Origin: Modestobacter sp. Leaf380
GTDB taxonomy: Bacteria > Actinomycetota > Actinomycetes > Mycobacteriales > Geodermatophilaceae
Length of the DNA: 64,000 bases
Assembly (NCBI RefSeq): GCF_001424485.1
Contig: NZ_LMQC01000020.1
Location: forward strand, 434,001-498,000
Direction: 5' to 3'
In this document: positions 10,983 through 17,567 of the stretch, piece by piece
Layout of the letters: every line of letters starts with the position of its first letter
How positions within the stretch are numbered: the stretch's first letter is position 1
Position numbers and translations under genes: made by a program
Notes under the pieces: generated by a model
What the model was told of the DNA's origin: nothing
The model's database searches: none
What the model saw: only the letters and a program-made list of their open reading frames with translations

Positions 10983-11518
10983 ATGATCGACACTACTGAC
11001 CCCACCCCGCCGGCAATCACCCTGCCGAGGGACAGCTCGCTCGGCCCGCGTGGGCCGTCAACACCCACCTGAACGTCGACAGCGTCGACCAGTCGGCGGT
11101 GGTGCTGCACACATGGGCAGCGCCCCCGGCGATGGTGCACGTGGGCGGCGACGAGCTGCCTACCGCCTGCTACGCCGAGGCCACCCTCGAGGTGCGCATC
11201 TCCGCCCCGGGCGGGGCCATGGCGATCGTCGGGAGCGACCCGCACATCTTCCTGTCTGCGCTGGACGCACGGTTCACCAGCACCGAGCAGGCCCGGGTGT
11301 TCGCGGCCAACCTGCTGGCGGCCTGCGACCGGCTCGACGGCGATGGGCCGCCACCGGTTGCGCTTGACGGGCCGGTGACGATCTCCGTGGTGCCCGGCCT
11401 GGGCGAGCCGTTCGCCTGGTGGGACGAGGACCGCCACCTGGCCATCCAGCAGGGCACCCCGACCGAGACAGCTGCCGCGCTGCGCGCCGCCGCTGACCGC
11501 CTGGACGGTGTCGCGTGA
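10983..11518 (+). pseudogene. Apparent frameshifted small gene (DUF6907-like product)
   Basis: An ATG at 10983 with AGGACGAGGA upstream opens a 29-codon frame (MIDTTDPTPPAITLPRDSS...) that stops at 11072. The frame offset by one base is open from 11000 to 11518, and its upstream part reads AWAVNTHLNVDSVDQSAVVLHTW before the first possible GTG start at 11099. Together they look like a single protein of about 175 residues broken by a one-base shift near 11000-11070. The WAV.H...D..A pattern followed by a beta-rich middle and an AR.FAANLLAACDRL helix recalls the DUF6907 proteins common in actinobacterial integrated elements; that match is by eye. The alternative is a genuine 139-residue gene from GTG 11099. 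Its stop overlaps the next start. Confidence 0.5.
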
Positions 11519-11691
11519 GCACCGATCGGGCGCCGGCCGGGCCGCTGCGGCTGACCCGCCGCGGTCGGATCGTGCGGGACATGGTGGCCGGCGGCATCGC
11601 GCTGGGCGCCGCAGTGTTCGCGCAGTCGATCTCGGTCGGGTTCTTCACCGCGGTGATGTGGGCCGGTCAGGTCACCGGGCTGGTTGCGTGA
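11515..11691 (+). CDS. Small single-pass membrane protein, unknown
   Basis: A 58-residue product starting at a GTG that overlaps the preceding stop (GTGA), typical of coupled translation. An Arg-rich N-terminal stretch (LRLTRRGRIVRDM) precedes one hydrophobic helix (about residues 22-55), predicting a cytoplasmic N-terminus. No family is recognised. Tight coupling to its neighbours is the main evidence that it is real. Confidence 0.5.
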   Translation: MSTDRAPAGPLRLTRRGRIVRDMVAGGIALGAAVFAQSISVGFFTAVMWAGQVTGLVA

Positions 11692-11708
11692 CGGCCACGA
11701 TCTGAGGC

Positions 11709-11987
11709 GTGACCCAGCACCAGCGCGCGCCCGGACTGCCCCTCCTCTACACCGTCGAGGAGGTGGCCCGGGCGCTGCGCTGCTCGGAGCACTACGTACG
11801 CACACAGGCCCGTGCCGGTCGGTGGCCGCACGTTCGGATGGCCCGCGAGGCCCCGCACTTCACCGTCGTGGACGTCGAGGCTGTGCTTGAGCTGCACCGC
11901 GCCCCGGCCCCAGCGTCGACGACTGGGCTGGTGCCTCGCTCGGCGACGTACCGCCGGCGCCGCGCTGGGCCCAACATCGGGGTGTGA
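11709..11987 (+). CDS. Excisionase-like helix-turn-helix protein 1
   Basis: A 92-residue protein with a MerR-type winged-helix DNA-binding domain of the HTH_17/excisionase kind: LYTVEEVARALRCSEHYVRTQARAGRWPHVR (residues about 13-43) followed by FTVVDVEAVLELH. The initial 'TVEEVA..L..S...V....RAG' pattern is diagnostic. In integrative elements, such proteins direct integrase toward excision or act as transcriptional switches. The GTG start lies 17 bases after the previous stop, and its own stop overlaps the next start (GTGA). The basic tail (ATYRRRRAG) may add DNA contact. Confidence 0.75.
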   Translation: MTQHQRAPGLPLLYTVEEVARALRCSEHYVRTQARAGRWPHVRMAREAPHFTVVDVEAVLELHRAPAPASTTGLVPRSATYRRRRAGPNIGV

Positions 11988-12274
11988 ACCCGCCAGCTAA
12001 CGTCGTCTGCCCGCTGGCCGCCCTCCTGGCGGCTCACATCCCCGCCCCGGCACCTCAGTTCCCCGTCGCGGAGCCGGGCGGTGAGCCACCACGACTGCTG
12101 TGGACCCTGGACAAGGCCGCCGAGCGGGTGTCGATCAGCAGGACCAAGCTCTACGGGCTGATGCGCGATGACCAGCTCCCGTCGGTCCTGATGGGCGGCC
12201 GTCGCTACGTGGCCGAGCAGGACCTCGTCGCCTTCGTCGAGAAGTTGCGGGCCGGGTGGCAACCCTGGGGCTGA
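11984..12274 (+). CDS. Excisionase-like helix-turn-helix protein 2
   Basis: A 96-residue protein starting at GTG 11984, overlapping the preceding stop by 4 bases. The C-terminal half is a HTH_17/excisionase domain: LWTLDKAAERVSISRTKLYGLMRDDQLPSVLMGGRRYVAEQDLVAFVEKL, with the typical 'GRRYVAEQDLVAFV' wing and closing helix. The N-terminal 35 residues are Ala/Pro-rich and probably flexible. Coupled translation with the first HTH gene suggests that the two act together. Either could be the true excisionase (Xis). Confidence 0.78.
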   Translation: MNPPANVVCPLAALLAAHIPAPAPQFPVAEPGGEPPRLLWTLDKAAERVSISRTKLYGLMRDDQLPSVLMGGRRYVAEQDLVAFVEKLRAGWQPWG

Positions 12275-12355
12275 CCGAATTCGCTCCGTGCGGCCGGTTC
12301 GAGTGAAGCGTCACGAGACGCACCACGTGACGCGTCACCCCGCCATGCTGGCCGA

Positions 12356-12856
12356 GTGGACGAACAGCACCAGGGTGGACCCCGGACGCGAGAGGAGTGC
12401 ATCGCTTCTGCCGGCCGCACGCTCGCCCAGGCCATCGCGAAGCAGAACGCGAGGACCCCTCGCGAGGCAGCGGAGGCCGCCCACCAGCGCGGTGGCCCGT
12501 CGGTTGCCGAGCTCGAGCGCCGCATCCGCACGCGCCGGGGGCTCCCGCCCAGCCCATCGGCACCCGTCGCGCGGCCGGTGTCAGAGCCGCTGCCTCCGGC
12601 GTCGACCGTCAACGTCCCGATGGTCGACACCCTGACGGCCTGCCCAGGGCCGCACCACCGCCTGGTCTACAGCGTCGACCAAGCCGCCGAGCAGCTGTCC
12701 ATTAGCACCACCGTGCTATGGGAGTTGATCCGCGCTGGCGACGTGCCCACCATCACCTATGCAGAAGGACGCCGACGTCGGGGCATCACTCACGTGGCCC
12801 TGCTGAGGTGGATCGCCGGGCGCGAGGCTGCTGCCGAGGTCAGCGCCGGCCGGTAG
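12356..12856 (+). CDS. Excisionase-like helix-turn-helix protein 3 with N-terminal extension
   Basis: A 166-residue protein whose C-terminal part (about residues 105-158) again has the MerR/excisionase layout: LVYSVDQAAEQLSISTTVLWELIRAGDVPTITYAEGRR...ITHVALLRWIAG. The N-terminal 95 residues are charged, with AEAAHQRGGPSVAELERRIRTR resembling a helical region and a Pro/Ala linker. It is unlike the first two by having this extension. The GTG start at 12356 is provisional. It overlaps the convergent membrane-protein gene by 17 bases at the 3' end. Confidence 0.65.
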   Translation: MDEQHQGGPRTREECIASAGRTLAQAIAKQNARTPREAAEAAHQRGGPSVAELERRIRTRRGLPPSPSAPVARPVSEPLPPASTVNVPMVDTLTACPGPHHRLVYSVDQAAEQLSISTTVLWELIRAGDVPTITYAEGRRRRGITHVALLRWIAGREAAAEVSAGR

Positions 12857-13385
12857 TGCTGGGCGTGGGGACGTTGTAGACCTCCACGTACACCCCCCAG
12901 GCCAGGCGCAGCACGGTGAGCATGGTGACGACCAGGTGGGTGCAGAGGTAGATCGACGCCACGGTGGTCGTCAGCGTGGACCAGCTGGGCGCGGTCCTCG
13001 GGAGAGCCGCGGCGACCACGATGACCACCGACACAAAGATGGCCACGCCAGCGGCGTAAAGCACGGTAATGGCCGTGTTATCGACCAGCGTTGGCACTCG
13101 CCGCAGGGACCGTAGACGCGGGTCGTTCTCCACCTGCAGGCGGACGCTGGACAGGTGGAAGAACAGGCCGATCAGCGCCCCAACGAGCAGCGAGGTGCCA
13201 CCGAGCAGCACGGACAGTTCGGGAAGCTTCCAGCCCCGCCAGACCGCGACGGCGGTCAGGACCGCGGGCAACCCGTACGAGATGGCGTAGGCGCGGCGGT
13301 CGGGCCGGTTGGTGTTCCGGTCGGTGAGGGTGCCCCAGTAGTCCACGAGCACCGGGGAGACGGAGAAGCGCTCGATCATGCTCAC
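12840..13385 (-). CDS. Four-TM membrane protein of unknown function (second gene of cassette)
   Basis: A 181-residue protein with four hydrophobic segments near residues 35-51, 58-78, 103-127 and 138-163. A polar, charged loop (HLSSVRLQVENDPRLRSLRRVPTLVDN) lies between TM2 and TM3. The start is GTG 13385 with GAGGGAG upstream. It begins 18 bases after the stop of the soluble protein gene at 13404-14348, so the two form an operon. A soluble protein of about 310 residues paired with a four-TM protein resembles in outline some antiphage pairs such as Kiwa (KwaA four-TM, KwaB), but I see no sequence match and the gene order is reversed. Function unknown. Confidence 0.7.
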   Translation of the reverse strand: MSMIERFSVSPVLVDYWGTLTDRNTNRPDRRAYAISYGLPAVLTAVAVWRGWKLPELSVLLGGTSLLVGALIGLFFHLSSVRLQVENDPRLRSLRRVPTLVDNTAITVLYAAGVAIFVSVVIVVAAALPRTAPSWSTLTTTVASIYLCTHLVVTMLTVLRLAWGVYVEVYNVPTPSTTGRR

Positions 13386-13403
13386 GGTGTCTCCCTCGGT
13401 GGT

Positions 13404-14348
13404 CTACGTGGTGCGCGGTCGGCCCGCCCAGTCGTCGGGCAGGTCGGCCATGTCGTCGATGTTGGGCGCCAGGCGCTCGACCGTGTCCTTGGCCTCCGCG
13501 AGGAAGGCGTCGTCGTCGGGTCGCTCGTCGGGCGGGTCGAACGGGTACACGAAAGCAGGCAGGTCTGACGAAACGACCAGAGATCGGGGGCGTCCGAACC
13601 CGTCGCTATAGAGGATGCGCTCTTCGTCGAACTCGTCTTCGTTGATGCCGTCGAGGTGCACCAGGCCGGAGAGGCTGAGCCGCTCACCACCCGAGCGTAG
13701 TTCCCGGAACGCACCGGACAAGCGCTCGGCGAGCTCGGAATTCTTCTCGACGGACACAGAGAGGTTGACCCGTCGCACGCCCTGTTCCCGAACGAACGGC
13801 GTCCCGTCTGCGGATCGGTGCTGGCTGCGCAGCTCGAAGCCCTTAACGCTGGAGTTGGCCAGCTCGTCGGCCCAGGCGCTGGCGTCCACGACATCTCGAT
13901 CGGTCCGTAGGTAGACCGGCAGCACGCCGTTCAGGTACTTGATCAAGCCGGGGAGGACCGTGCCTCGACCGCGAGCCTCGGCAACGATCATTCCGTAGGT
14001 CCCGAATTCCGGGACCACGAACAGGTTGCGGAGAGGACGCATGGTGGCGTCGCCCAACCCGATCGGGATGCGCTTGGTCGGGTCGTCCGCATCCTGCAGG
14101 TATCCCGCCTCCCCGAATACTCCGGAGGACACCTCGGCCAGCAGGCCGCGGCGGAGGTCGACGACGTCGTCGATAGCGGTCAGGCGCTGGTTGCGGTCGT
14201 CCCGACTGGCGTCGGCCGGCGAGAGGACCCGCCGAAGCAGCTGCAGAGCAGTGTCCCCGTCGTGGACGTTGCCGAAGTCCATGAAGTCCTCGGGTCGACC
14301 TCGAGGGGTCATTCGAAGGCCGAAGACCCGGTAGCCGAAGGTGGGCAC
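13404..14348 (-). CDS. Soluble protein of unknown function (first gene of cassette)
   Basis: A 314-residue soluble protein, neutral to acidic, with no TM segment or signal peptide. It begins VPTFGYRVFGLRM and contains LRRGLLAEVSSGVFGEAG, a core NLFVVPEFGTYGMIVAEARGRGT followed by LPGLIKYL, and an acidic C-terminus. The GTG at 14348 is chosen because GGGGAG lies 7 bases upstream. Extending the frame to 14477 adds 43 residues of low-complexity sequence without such a site. I cannot assign it to a family. Its location on an integrated element and its pairing with a membrane-protein gene make a defence or superinfection-exclusion role a hypothesis only. Confidence 0.75.
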   Translation of the reverse strand: MPTFGYRVFGLRMTPRGRPEDFMDFGNVHDGDTALQLLRRVLSPADASRDDRNQRLTAIDDVVDLRRGLLAEVSSGVFGEAGYLQDADDPTKRIPIGLGDATMRPLRNLFVVPEFGTYGMIVAEARGRGTVLPGLIKYLNGVLPVYLRTDRDVVDASAWADELANSSVKGFELRSQHRSADGTPFVREQGVRRVNLSVSVEKNSELAERLSGAFRELRSGGERLSLSGLVHLDGINEDEFDEERILYSDGFGRPRSLVVSSDLPAFVYPFDPPDERPDDDAFLAEAKDTVERLAPNIDDMADLPDDWAGRPRTT

Positions 14349-14446
14349 TCGCTGACTCCCCGCTCGCTGAACAGTGTGTGCAGCATTACACAGGGCGCGC
14401 TCAGGTACTGGTCCTCGACTCCAAGTGCCGCCGCTGGGCCGGCGGG

Positions 14447-14650
14447 TTACGTCCTGACCATGAGCACATCCCTGCACTCGACCGTCGTCCCGTCGTTGAA
14501 GTGGACGACCGTCAATGCTTGCGAGCCCTCGTAGCCGGCGACGTCCCGGAACAGTTCGGATGGGCCAAAGACGCTCCCGCCGAAGCCAGCACTGCCCTTG
14601 TAGGTCACCACGAGCGTTCCGTCGTCACTGGGCGGCTTGAGAAGTGTCAT
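14447..14650 (-). CDS. Small hypothetical protein
   Basis: A 67-residue frame beginning MTLLKPPSDDGTLVVTYKG and continuing with alternating hydrophobic residues (ALTVVHFNDGTTVECRDVLMV), which suggests a small beta-rich fold. A longer in-frame start at 14725 adds a low-complexity N-terminus and is less likely. No strong ribosome-binding site is visible. It lies upstream of the two-gene cassette on the same strand, with about 100 bases between. No family is recognised. Confidence 0.45.
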   Translation of the reverse strand: MTLLKPPSDDGTLVVTYKGSAGFGGSVFGPSELFRDVAGYEGSQALTVVHFNDGTTVECRDVLMVRT

Positions 14651-14745
14651 GACCGGAGGCTGCCACCCGTCCGGGCAGACTGCCCCCGCGCGACAATCAC
14701 GGCGCACCGGCACGTGCCGGTGCACCGCGACGGAAGGGACGGGCC

Positions 14746-14925
14746 ATGCCCGCCGAGGACGGCACCTACAGCACCAGCGAGCGCTCCACGTACAGCGACG
14801 GCCCCTGCCCGCAGTGCGGGGGACGAACGGTCACGACCTGGATCCCAGCGAACTCGATCGATCACCGCGACGACCGCTGGATCCCCGGTAGCTACCGGTG
14901 CGCCAACCCCGACAGGCACCAGTAG
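14746..14925 (+). CDS. Small zinc-ribbon-like protein
   Basis: A 59-residue product starting at ATG 14746 with GGAAGGGA 6 bases upstream. It contains CPQCGG near residues 21-26 and a second Cys in the segment YRCANPDRHQ near the C-terminus, so CxxC plus Cys/His could form a zinc ribbon. Short proteins of this kind are frequent on actinobacterial mobile elements. It is convergent with the polymer-forming protein gene 6 bases away. Function unknown. Confidence 0.6.
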   Translation: MPAEDGTYSTSERSTYSDGPCPQCGGRTVTTWIPANSIDHRDDRWIPGSYRCANPDRHQ

Positions 14926-14931
14926 CTGCCG

Positions 14932-15429
14932 TCAGTCCTCTCGGCGACGCGCCGGGTAGAACGTGTCGTCCTCGTCCCACTCGAGCCAGGTCTCGTTGCC
15001 GACGTTGATGCTGACGTTGCCGCCGTGGGGGTGGGCGACGAACGAGCCGTCCGCCTGCAGCACCTCGCCCGACTCACCCTGCGCGAACACGGTGCCGGCC
15101 GACACCAGGACCCGGCCGTCCCACTGGCGGACCTGCCCGCTCCAGACCCCGCTGATTCCAAGAGTTCCGCCGTCTTCTACCCAGAACGACCCTGCAGCAG
15201 CACCCTGGACAGCGATAACACCACCGTGCCGGATCGTGTAGTCGCCGGCAGCAGCGCCCTGCAGCACGAGGTTGCCGCCGGACTCGACGACGAACTCGCC
15301 AGCCGACGCACCCTGCACCATCAGCGAGCCCGAGACCGTCGCGCCAGCCTCCACCGACCCCTGCACCTTCAAGCTGCCACTCACCTCGAGGCGCTCGGTC
15401 ACGCGGTCCCGGATGGTTCTTGAGCTCAT
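14932..15429 (-). CDS. Polymer-forming (bactofilin-like) beta-repeat protein
   Basis: A 165-residue protein built from repeated short units of about 16-20 residues, each with a V-x-G/A-G turn: SGSLKVQGSVEAGATV, SGSLMVQGASAGEFV, GGNLVLQGAAAGDYT, GGVIAVQGAAAGSFW and GGTLGISGVWSGQV. This is the pattern of a right-handed beta-solenoid as in bactofilins and polymer-forming cytoskeletal proteins. The repeats span residues 15-110; an acidic tail ends DETWxEWDEDDTFYP-like. Bactofilins self-assemble without nucleotide. An accessory-element copy is unusual, and it could instead be a non-filamentous immunity or surface protein. ATG 15429 has AGGGA 8 bases upstream. Confidence 0.65.
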   Translation of the reverse strand: MSSRTIRDRVTERLEVSGSLKVQGSVEAGATVSGSLMVQGASAGEFVVESGGNLVLQGAAAGDYTIRHGGVIAVQGAAAGSFWVEDGGTLGISGVWSGQVRQWDGRVLVSAGTVFAQGESGEVLQADGSFVAHPHGGNVSINVGNETWLEWDEDDTFYPARRRED

Positions 15430-15538
15430 CGGTCGATCCCTCTCGTCGTTGTGTGGAACCTGTCGATGAGCAACGAGTCTGCTCCGGCTCGGATGCGCAC
15501 TTCTCGCTCGCCCGGGACCCGTCGACCCCGACGAAGGT

Positions 15539-15737
15539 TCACGGCCGATACTCGGTGATGCCGTCTGCCCGCTGAACGGACACCGCAGGGATGGCGGTGA
15601 CCTTGTGGTTGTCGCGAATGAAGACGAAGCCGTGCGCGAAGACGGCCTTGACGTCGGTCAGAGAGGGACTGACCGCCGTGCACAGCGACGAGCTGGCTGA
15701 TGACCACGACGGTGCCGAAACGCTTGAGGATGTCCAT
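15539..15737 (-). pseudogene. Possible frameshifted small gene
   Basis: From ATG 15737 the frame reads MDILKRFGTVVVISQLVAVHGGQSL, which looks like a normal N-terminus, then becomes Arg-rich and unlikely. From that point the frame offset by one reads LTDVKAVFAHGFVFIRDNHKVTAIPAVSVQRADGITEYRP and stops at 15539. The two together would be a protein of about 66 residues interrupted by one shift near 15655-15670. The alternative is that only one of the two frames (15539-15754 or 15426-15737) is real; neither is attractive over its full length. Confidence 0.35.
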
Positions 15738-15802
15738 GAGCCGGGATGGTGCACGGGGGCACCGACAGTTTCCTGGGGTCCGGGGGGTCGAGAAAAGTTG
15801 CT

Positions 15803-16291
15803 TCAGCGCCTGCCGAGGCCGAGCCGCTTGGTGCGCGGCGCCTCCTGCAGGTCATCCGACAGTCGCCAGGACACCTCTAGCCAGGTGCCGGTCTTGGTGT
15901 GGTGGCGGACGTCGATGCGCATCCCGCCTCCGGGGTAGACGGCTTGCGACATTGACCGCAGGCTGGGGACGGCGCTGCCGCCGTGCGGGCTGAGCACGAC
16001 CTCCACGTGGTGTGCCGTCTGGGCGCCCACGTTCTCCAGTAAGACAGTCGAGGTTCCCGGCCAGCTGATGAACCAGGTGACGGCGGCCTCCTCCTGGGCG
16101 CGTAGCTGGGCCTGTTCCCCGCGAATCGCGACATCTGCGTCGTCTCGGGCGGCGTCGGCGGCGTCTCGGGCGGCCACCGCCGATGCTTCTGCGGCTACAG
16201 CAGATTGCCTGGCCCACCGGAGAGCGACGATCGAGACCACCAGCGCGAGCGCGGCCACGACTGCGGCCGTCCAGGTCGCCGCATCACCCAT
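15803..16291 (-). CDS. Membrane-anchored coiled-coil protein, unknown
   Basis: A 162-residue protein with one N-terminal TM helix (about residues 8-26, VVAALALVVSIVALRWA). An Ala-rich helical stretch rich in AARDAADAARDDADVA follows (about 28-70), and then a beta-rich domain (VTWFISWPGTSTVLLENVGAQTAHHVEVVLSPHGG onward) that resembles a small C-terminal beta-sandwich. ATG 16291 is chosen because TACGGT lies 7 bases upstream, the leaderless layout seen elsewhere in this window; a GTG at 16309 is the alternative. It resembles many uncharacterised actinobacterial single-TM proteins. Confidence 0.6.
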   Translation of the reverse strand: MGDAATWTAAVVAALALVVSIVALRWARQSAVAAEASAVAARDAADAARDDADVAIRGEQAQLRAQEEAAVTWFISWPGTSTVLLENVGAQTAHHVEVVLSPHGGSAVPSLRSMSQAVYPGGGMRIDVRHHTKTGTWLEVSWRLSDDLQEAPRTKRLGLGRR

Positions 16292-16309
16292 GCCGAGGAC
16301 CGTAGTCAC

Positions 16310-16574
16310 CGCCCGCCACGGACGTAGGGCTCGATTTCAAAAGGGGGCCCGACACGTCGTGCAGATTTAGGCGACGCGTCGCGGGCGGCCGACGGCAACG
16401 CGTCCAACCGGTCCTGAGCGTCGCGTCGTCCTCGAGGACAGCACGACACATGTCGCTGGTGGCCAGCGGAGACGCGTCCACTAGGGTGCCGCCCGACGCG
16501 TCCACCTCGTTGTCGCGACCGGTCGCGGCGGCCGGCGGCCACGACACCTCTCCATCTGCCCGGCATACTTGGGC
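16310..16574. other. Intergenic stretch without a supportable gene
   Basis: I find no coding frame with plausible composition here. A CATACT hexamer at 16564-16569 lies 5 bases before the ATG of the following small gene and could be its -10 element. Confidence 0.4.
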
Positions 16575-16757
16575 ATGGTGATCAGGGTGGAGAGCAGCGA
16601 GCAAGACCCACGTCCTGGCCCCTTGGCTGCGGCCCGCGAGGCTGGTCGTCGTGCTGGACGCGAGGCACCGCCACTGTCGACGGCGCAGCAGAAACGGCTG
16701 CGTGTCCTCCTGCGTCACCCCAGGGCCGGTGGCCATCCCGGCACCGGCAGGTCGTAG
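16575..16757 (+). CDS. Small hypothetical protein
   Basis: A 60-residue frame containing PGPLAAAREAGRRAGREA and then PPLSTAQQKRLRVLLR. The latter resembles the 'PPLT.EQ...LR.LLR' segment of short proteins often found near integrases on actinobacterial elements; this is recognition by eye. A CATACT hexamer just upstream fits a leaderless start at ATG 16575 or GTG 16578. The C-terminal residues after LLRHP are low-complexity, and the gene runs 43 bases into the convergent gene, so it may be truncated or frameshifted. Confidence 0.4.
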   Translation: MVIRVESSEQDPRPGPLAAAREAGRRAGREAPPLSTAQQKRLRVLLRHPRAGGHPGTGRS

Positions 16758-17275
16758 CCGTAGCTGGCCACGATCCACGTGCCGCGGGAGCGGCGAGCGA
16801 GCAGCGGCCACCCGACGATCTGCTGACCTTCGTCTCGGTAAGCGAGGTCACGGCCACCGATGGTGCGGCGCCCGTGCGAGTTGTCGTCCAGGTCGATGAG
16901 CACGACCCGCTCGTGGTCGAGGTCGACGGGGCGAGGGCGACTCCCGGCGCCGAAGTTGATCCCGCGGAAGTGACTGAAGCTGTTGACCCTGTCGTGGGCG
17001 TAGGTGGGCCAGCACGGGTTGGTCTCATCGGGTGCGGCCAGCGCACGGGCTAGGTCATCTCGGTCCCATCCAGCCACGACCGAGACCCGCGCCCGCTGAG
17101 CAGCCAGCACCCAGTGCTGCGCACACGCGAGGCGCAGCTCCGGCGTGGACGCCCTCATGGCCGTGCTCCAGTCCCCCTCGTTTAGGACGACGTCGACCCA
17201 GGCCCAGACCATCTCCACGGCGCTACCTGGGCCGACCTGGGCGTCAAGCTCCTCGGGTGTCTGTTCGTCGACCAC
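16715..17275 (-). CDS. Hypothetical protein
   Basis: A 186-residue soluble protein. The N-terminal third is helical and acidic (EELDAQVGPGSAVEMVWAWVDVVLNEGDWSTAMRA), recalling proteins that begin with an NTF2-like or 'loss of function in growth' helix pair. The rest is mixed, with ERVVLIDLDDN and a C-terminal GTWIVASYGYDLPVPGWPP. I cannot assign it. The start is GTG 17275 without a clear ribosome-binding site. It is the next gene on the minus strand after the permuted tRNA, separated by a strong hairpin. Confidence 0.6.
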   Translation of the reverse strand: MVDEQTPEELDAQVGPGSAVEMVWAWVDVVLNEGDWSTAMRASTPELRLACAQHWVLAAQRARVSVVAGWDRDDLARALAAPDETNPCWPTYAHDRVNSFSHFRGINFGAGSRPRPVDLDHERVVLIDLDDNSHGRRTIGGRDLAYRDEGQQIVGWPLLARRSRGTWIVASYGYDLPVPGWPPALG

Positions 17276-17356
17276 CTAACACATCGTGCCCGATCGGAGG
17301 CGGCACGTCAGAAGCCGTCGCCCAGGTCGAACCCGCCAGCAGGGCCCTGAAGTGGC

Positions 17357-17390
17357 GAGGGGGCCATGACCGTTGGGTCATGGCCCCCTC
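17357..17390. terminator. Perfect 15-bp hairpin after the permuted tRNA
   Basis: Arms 17357-17371 and 17376-17390 are perfectly complementary with a GTTG loop. It starts 8 bases past the tRNA 5' half on the minus strand and probably ends that transcript. There is no U-run on either strand. Confidence 0.75.
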
Positions 17391-17398
17391 TATCGGAG

Positions 17399-17475
17399 AG
17401 TCGGGTGCTCTACCGCTGAGCTACAGCCCCACGAGTGGAGCCGACGGGGATCGAACCCGCGACCAACCGATTGCA
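17399..17475 (-). tRNA. Circularly permuted tRNA-Ala (UGC)
   Basis: On the minus strand the tRNA 3' half (17475-17436) comes first, then a 5-base spacer CTCGT, then the 5' half (17430-17399). Rejoined at the anticodon loop (after U33) they give a complete 72-nt tRNA. The acceptor GGGGCTG pairs with CGGCTCC over 7/7 positions, with G-U at pair 3 and a wobble at pair 6. The D-stem GCTC/GAGC encloses loop AGCGGTA. The anticodon stem CCCGA/TCGGT pairs 4 of 5, the loop CT-TGCAA gives anticodon UGC, and the T-arm is GCGGG-TTCGATC-CCCGT. Discriminator A73 is present and CCA is not encoded. T8, A14, G18, G19, A21, T33, TTC and C61 are all conserved. G3-U70 is the AlaRS identity pair. No complementary outer halves exist nearby. 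It could be a functional permuted gene or the remnant of a tandem duplication. Confidence 0.7.
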
Positions 17476-17479
17476 GACA

Positions 17480-17567
17480 GGATGCATCCACACGCTGACC
17501 CGTGGCAAGGAACCCACGCTGGGTCAACCCCATCGGGTGGCCCTCCTACGCCCCGACCCGTCGGGGC
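17480..17567 (-). other. Structured leader upstream of the permuted tRNA
   Basis: On the minus strand, three inverted repeats precede the tRNA 3' half. They are a 7-bp hairpin with arms GCCCCGA/TCGGGGC (17550-17567), a two-part hairpin with TGACCC/GGGTCA outer and GTGG/CCAC inner stems (17496-17526), and the palindrome GGATGCATCC (17480-17489), which ends 4 bases before the tRNA segment. Such density in non-coding DNA suggests a structured transcript. The function is not known. Confidence 0.4.

Noticed and set aside
11984-12274. Reading the HTH genes as duplicates from a single recent duplication
   Set aside because: Apart from the domain pattern the sequences differ widely, so they are not recent copies.
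12840-14348. Assignment of the two-gene cassette to Kiwa (KwaA/KwaB)
   Set aside because: Only protein sizes and TM count are similar; gene order is reversed and no sequence motif of DUF4868 is recognisable.
17399-17475. tmRNA or tRNA-Cys reading of the tRNA-like segment
   Set aside because: A normal D-arm is present, which tmRNA lacks. Reading GCA as anticodon breaks the anticodon stem, whereas UGC gives a 7-base loop and matches the G3-U70 alanine determinant.
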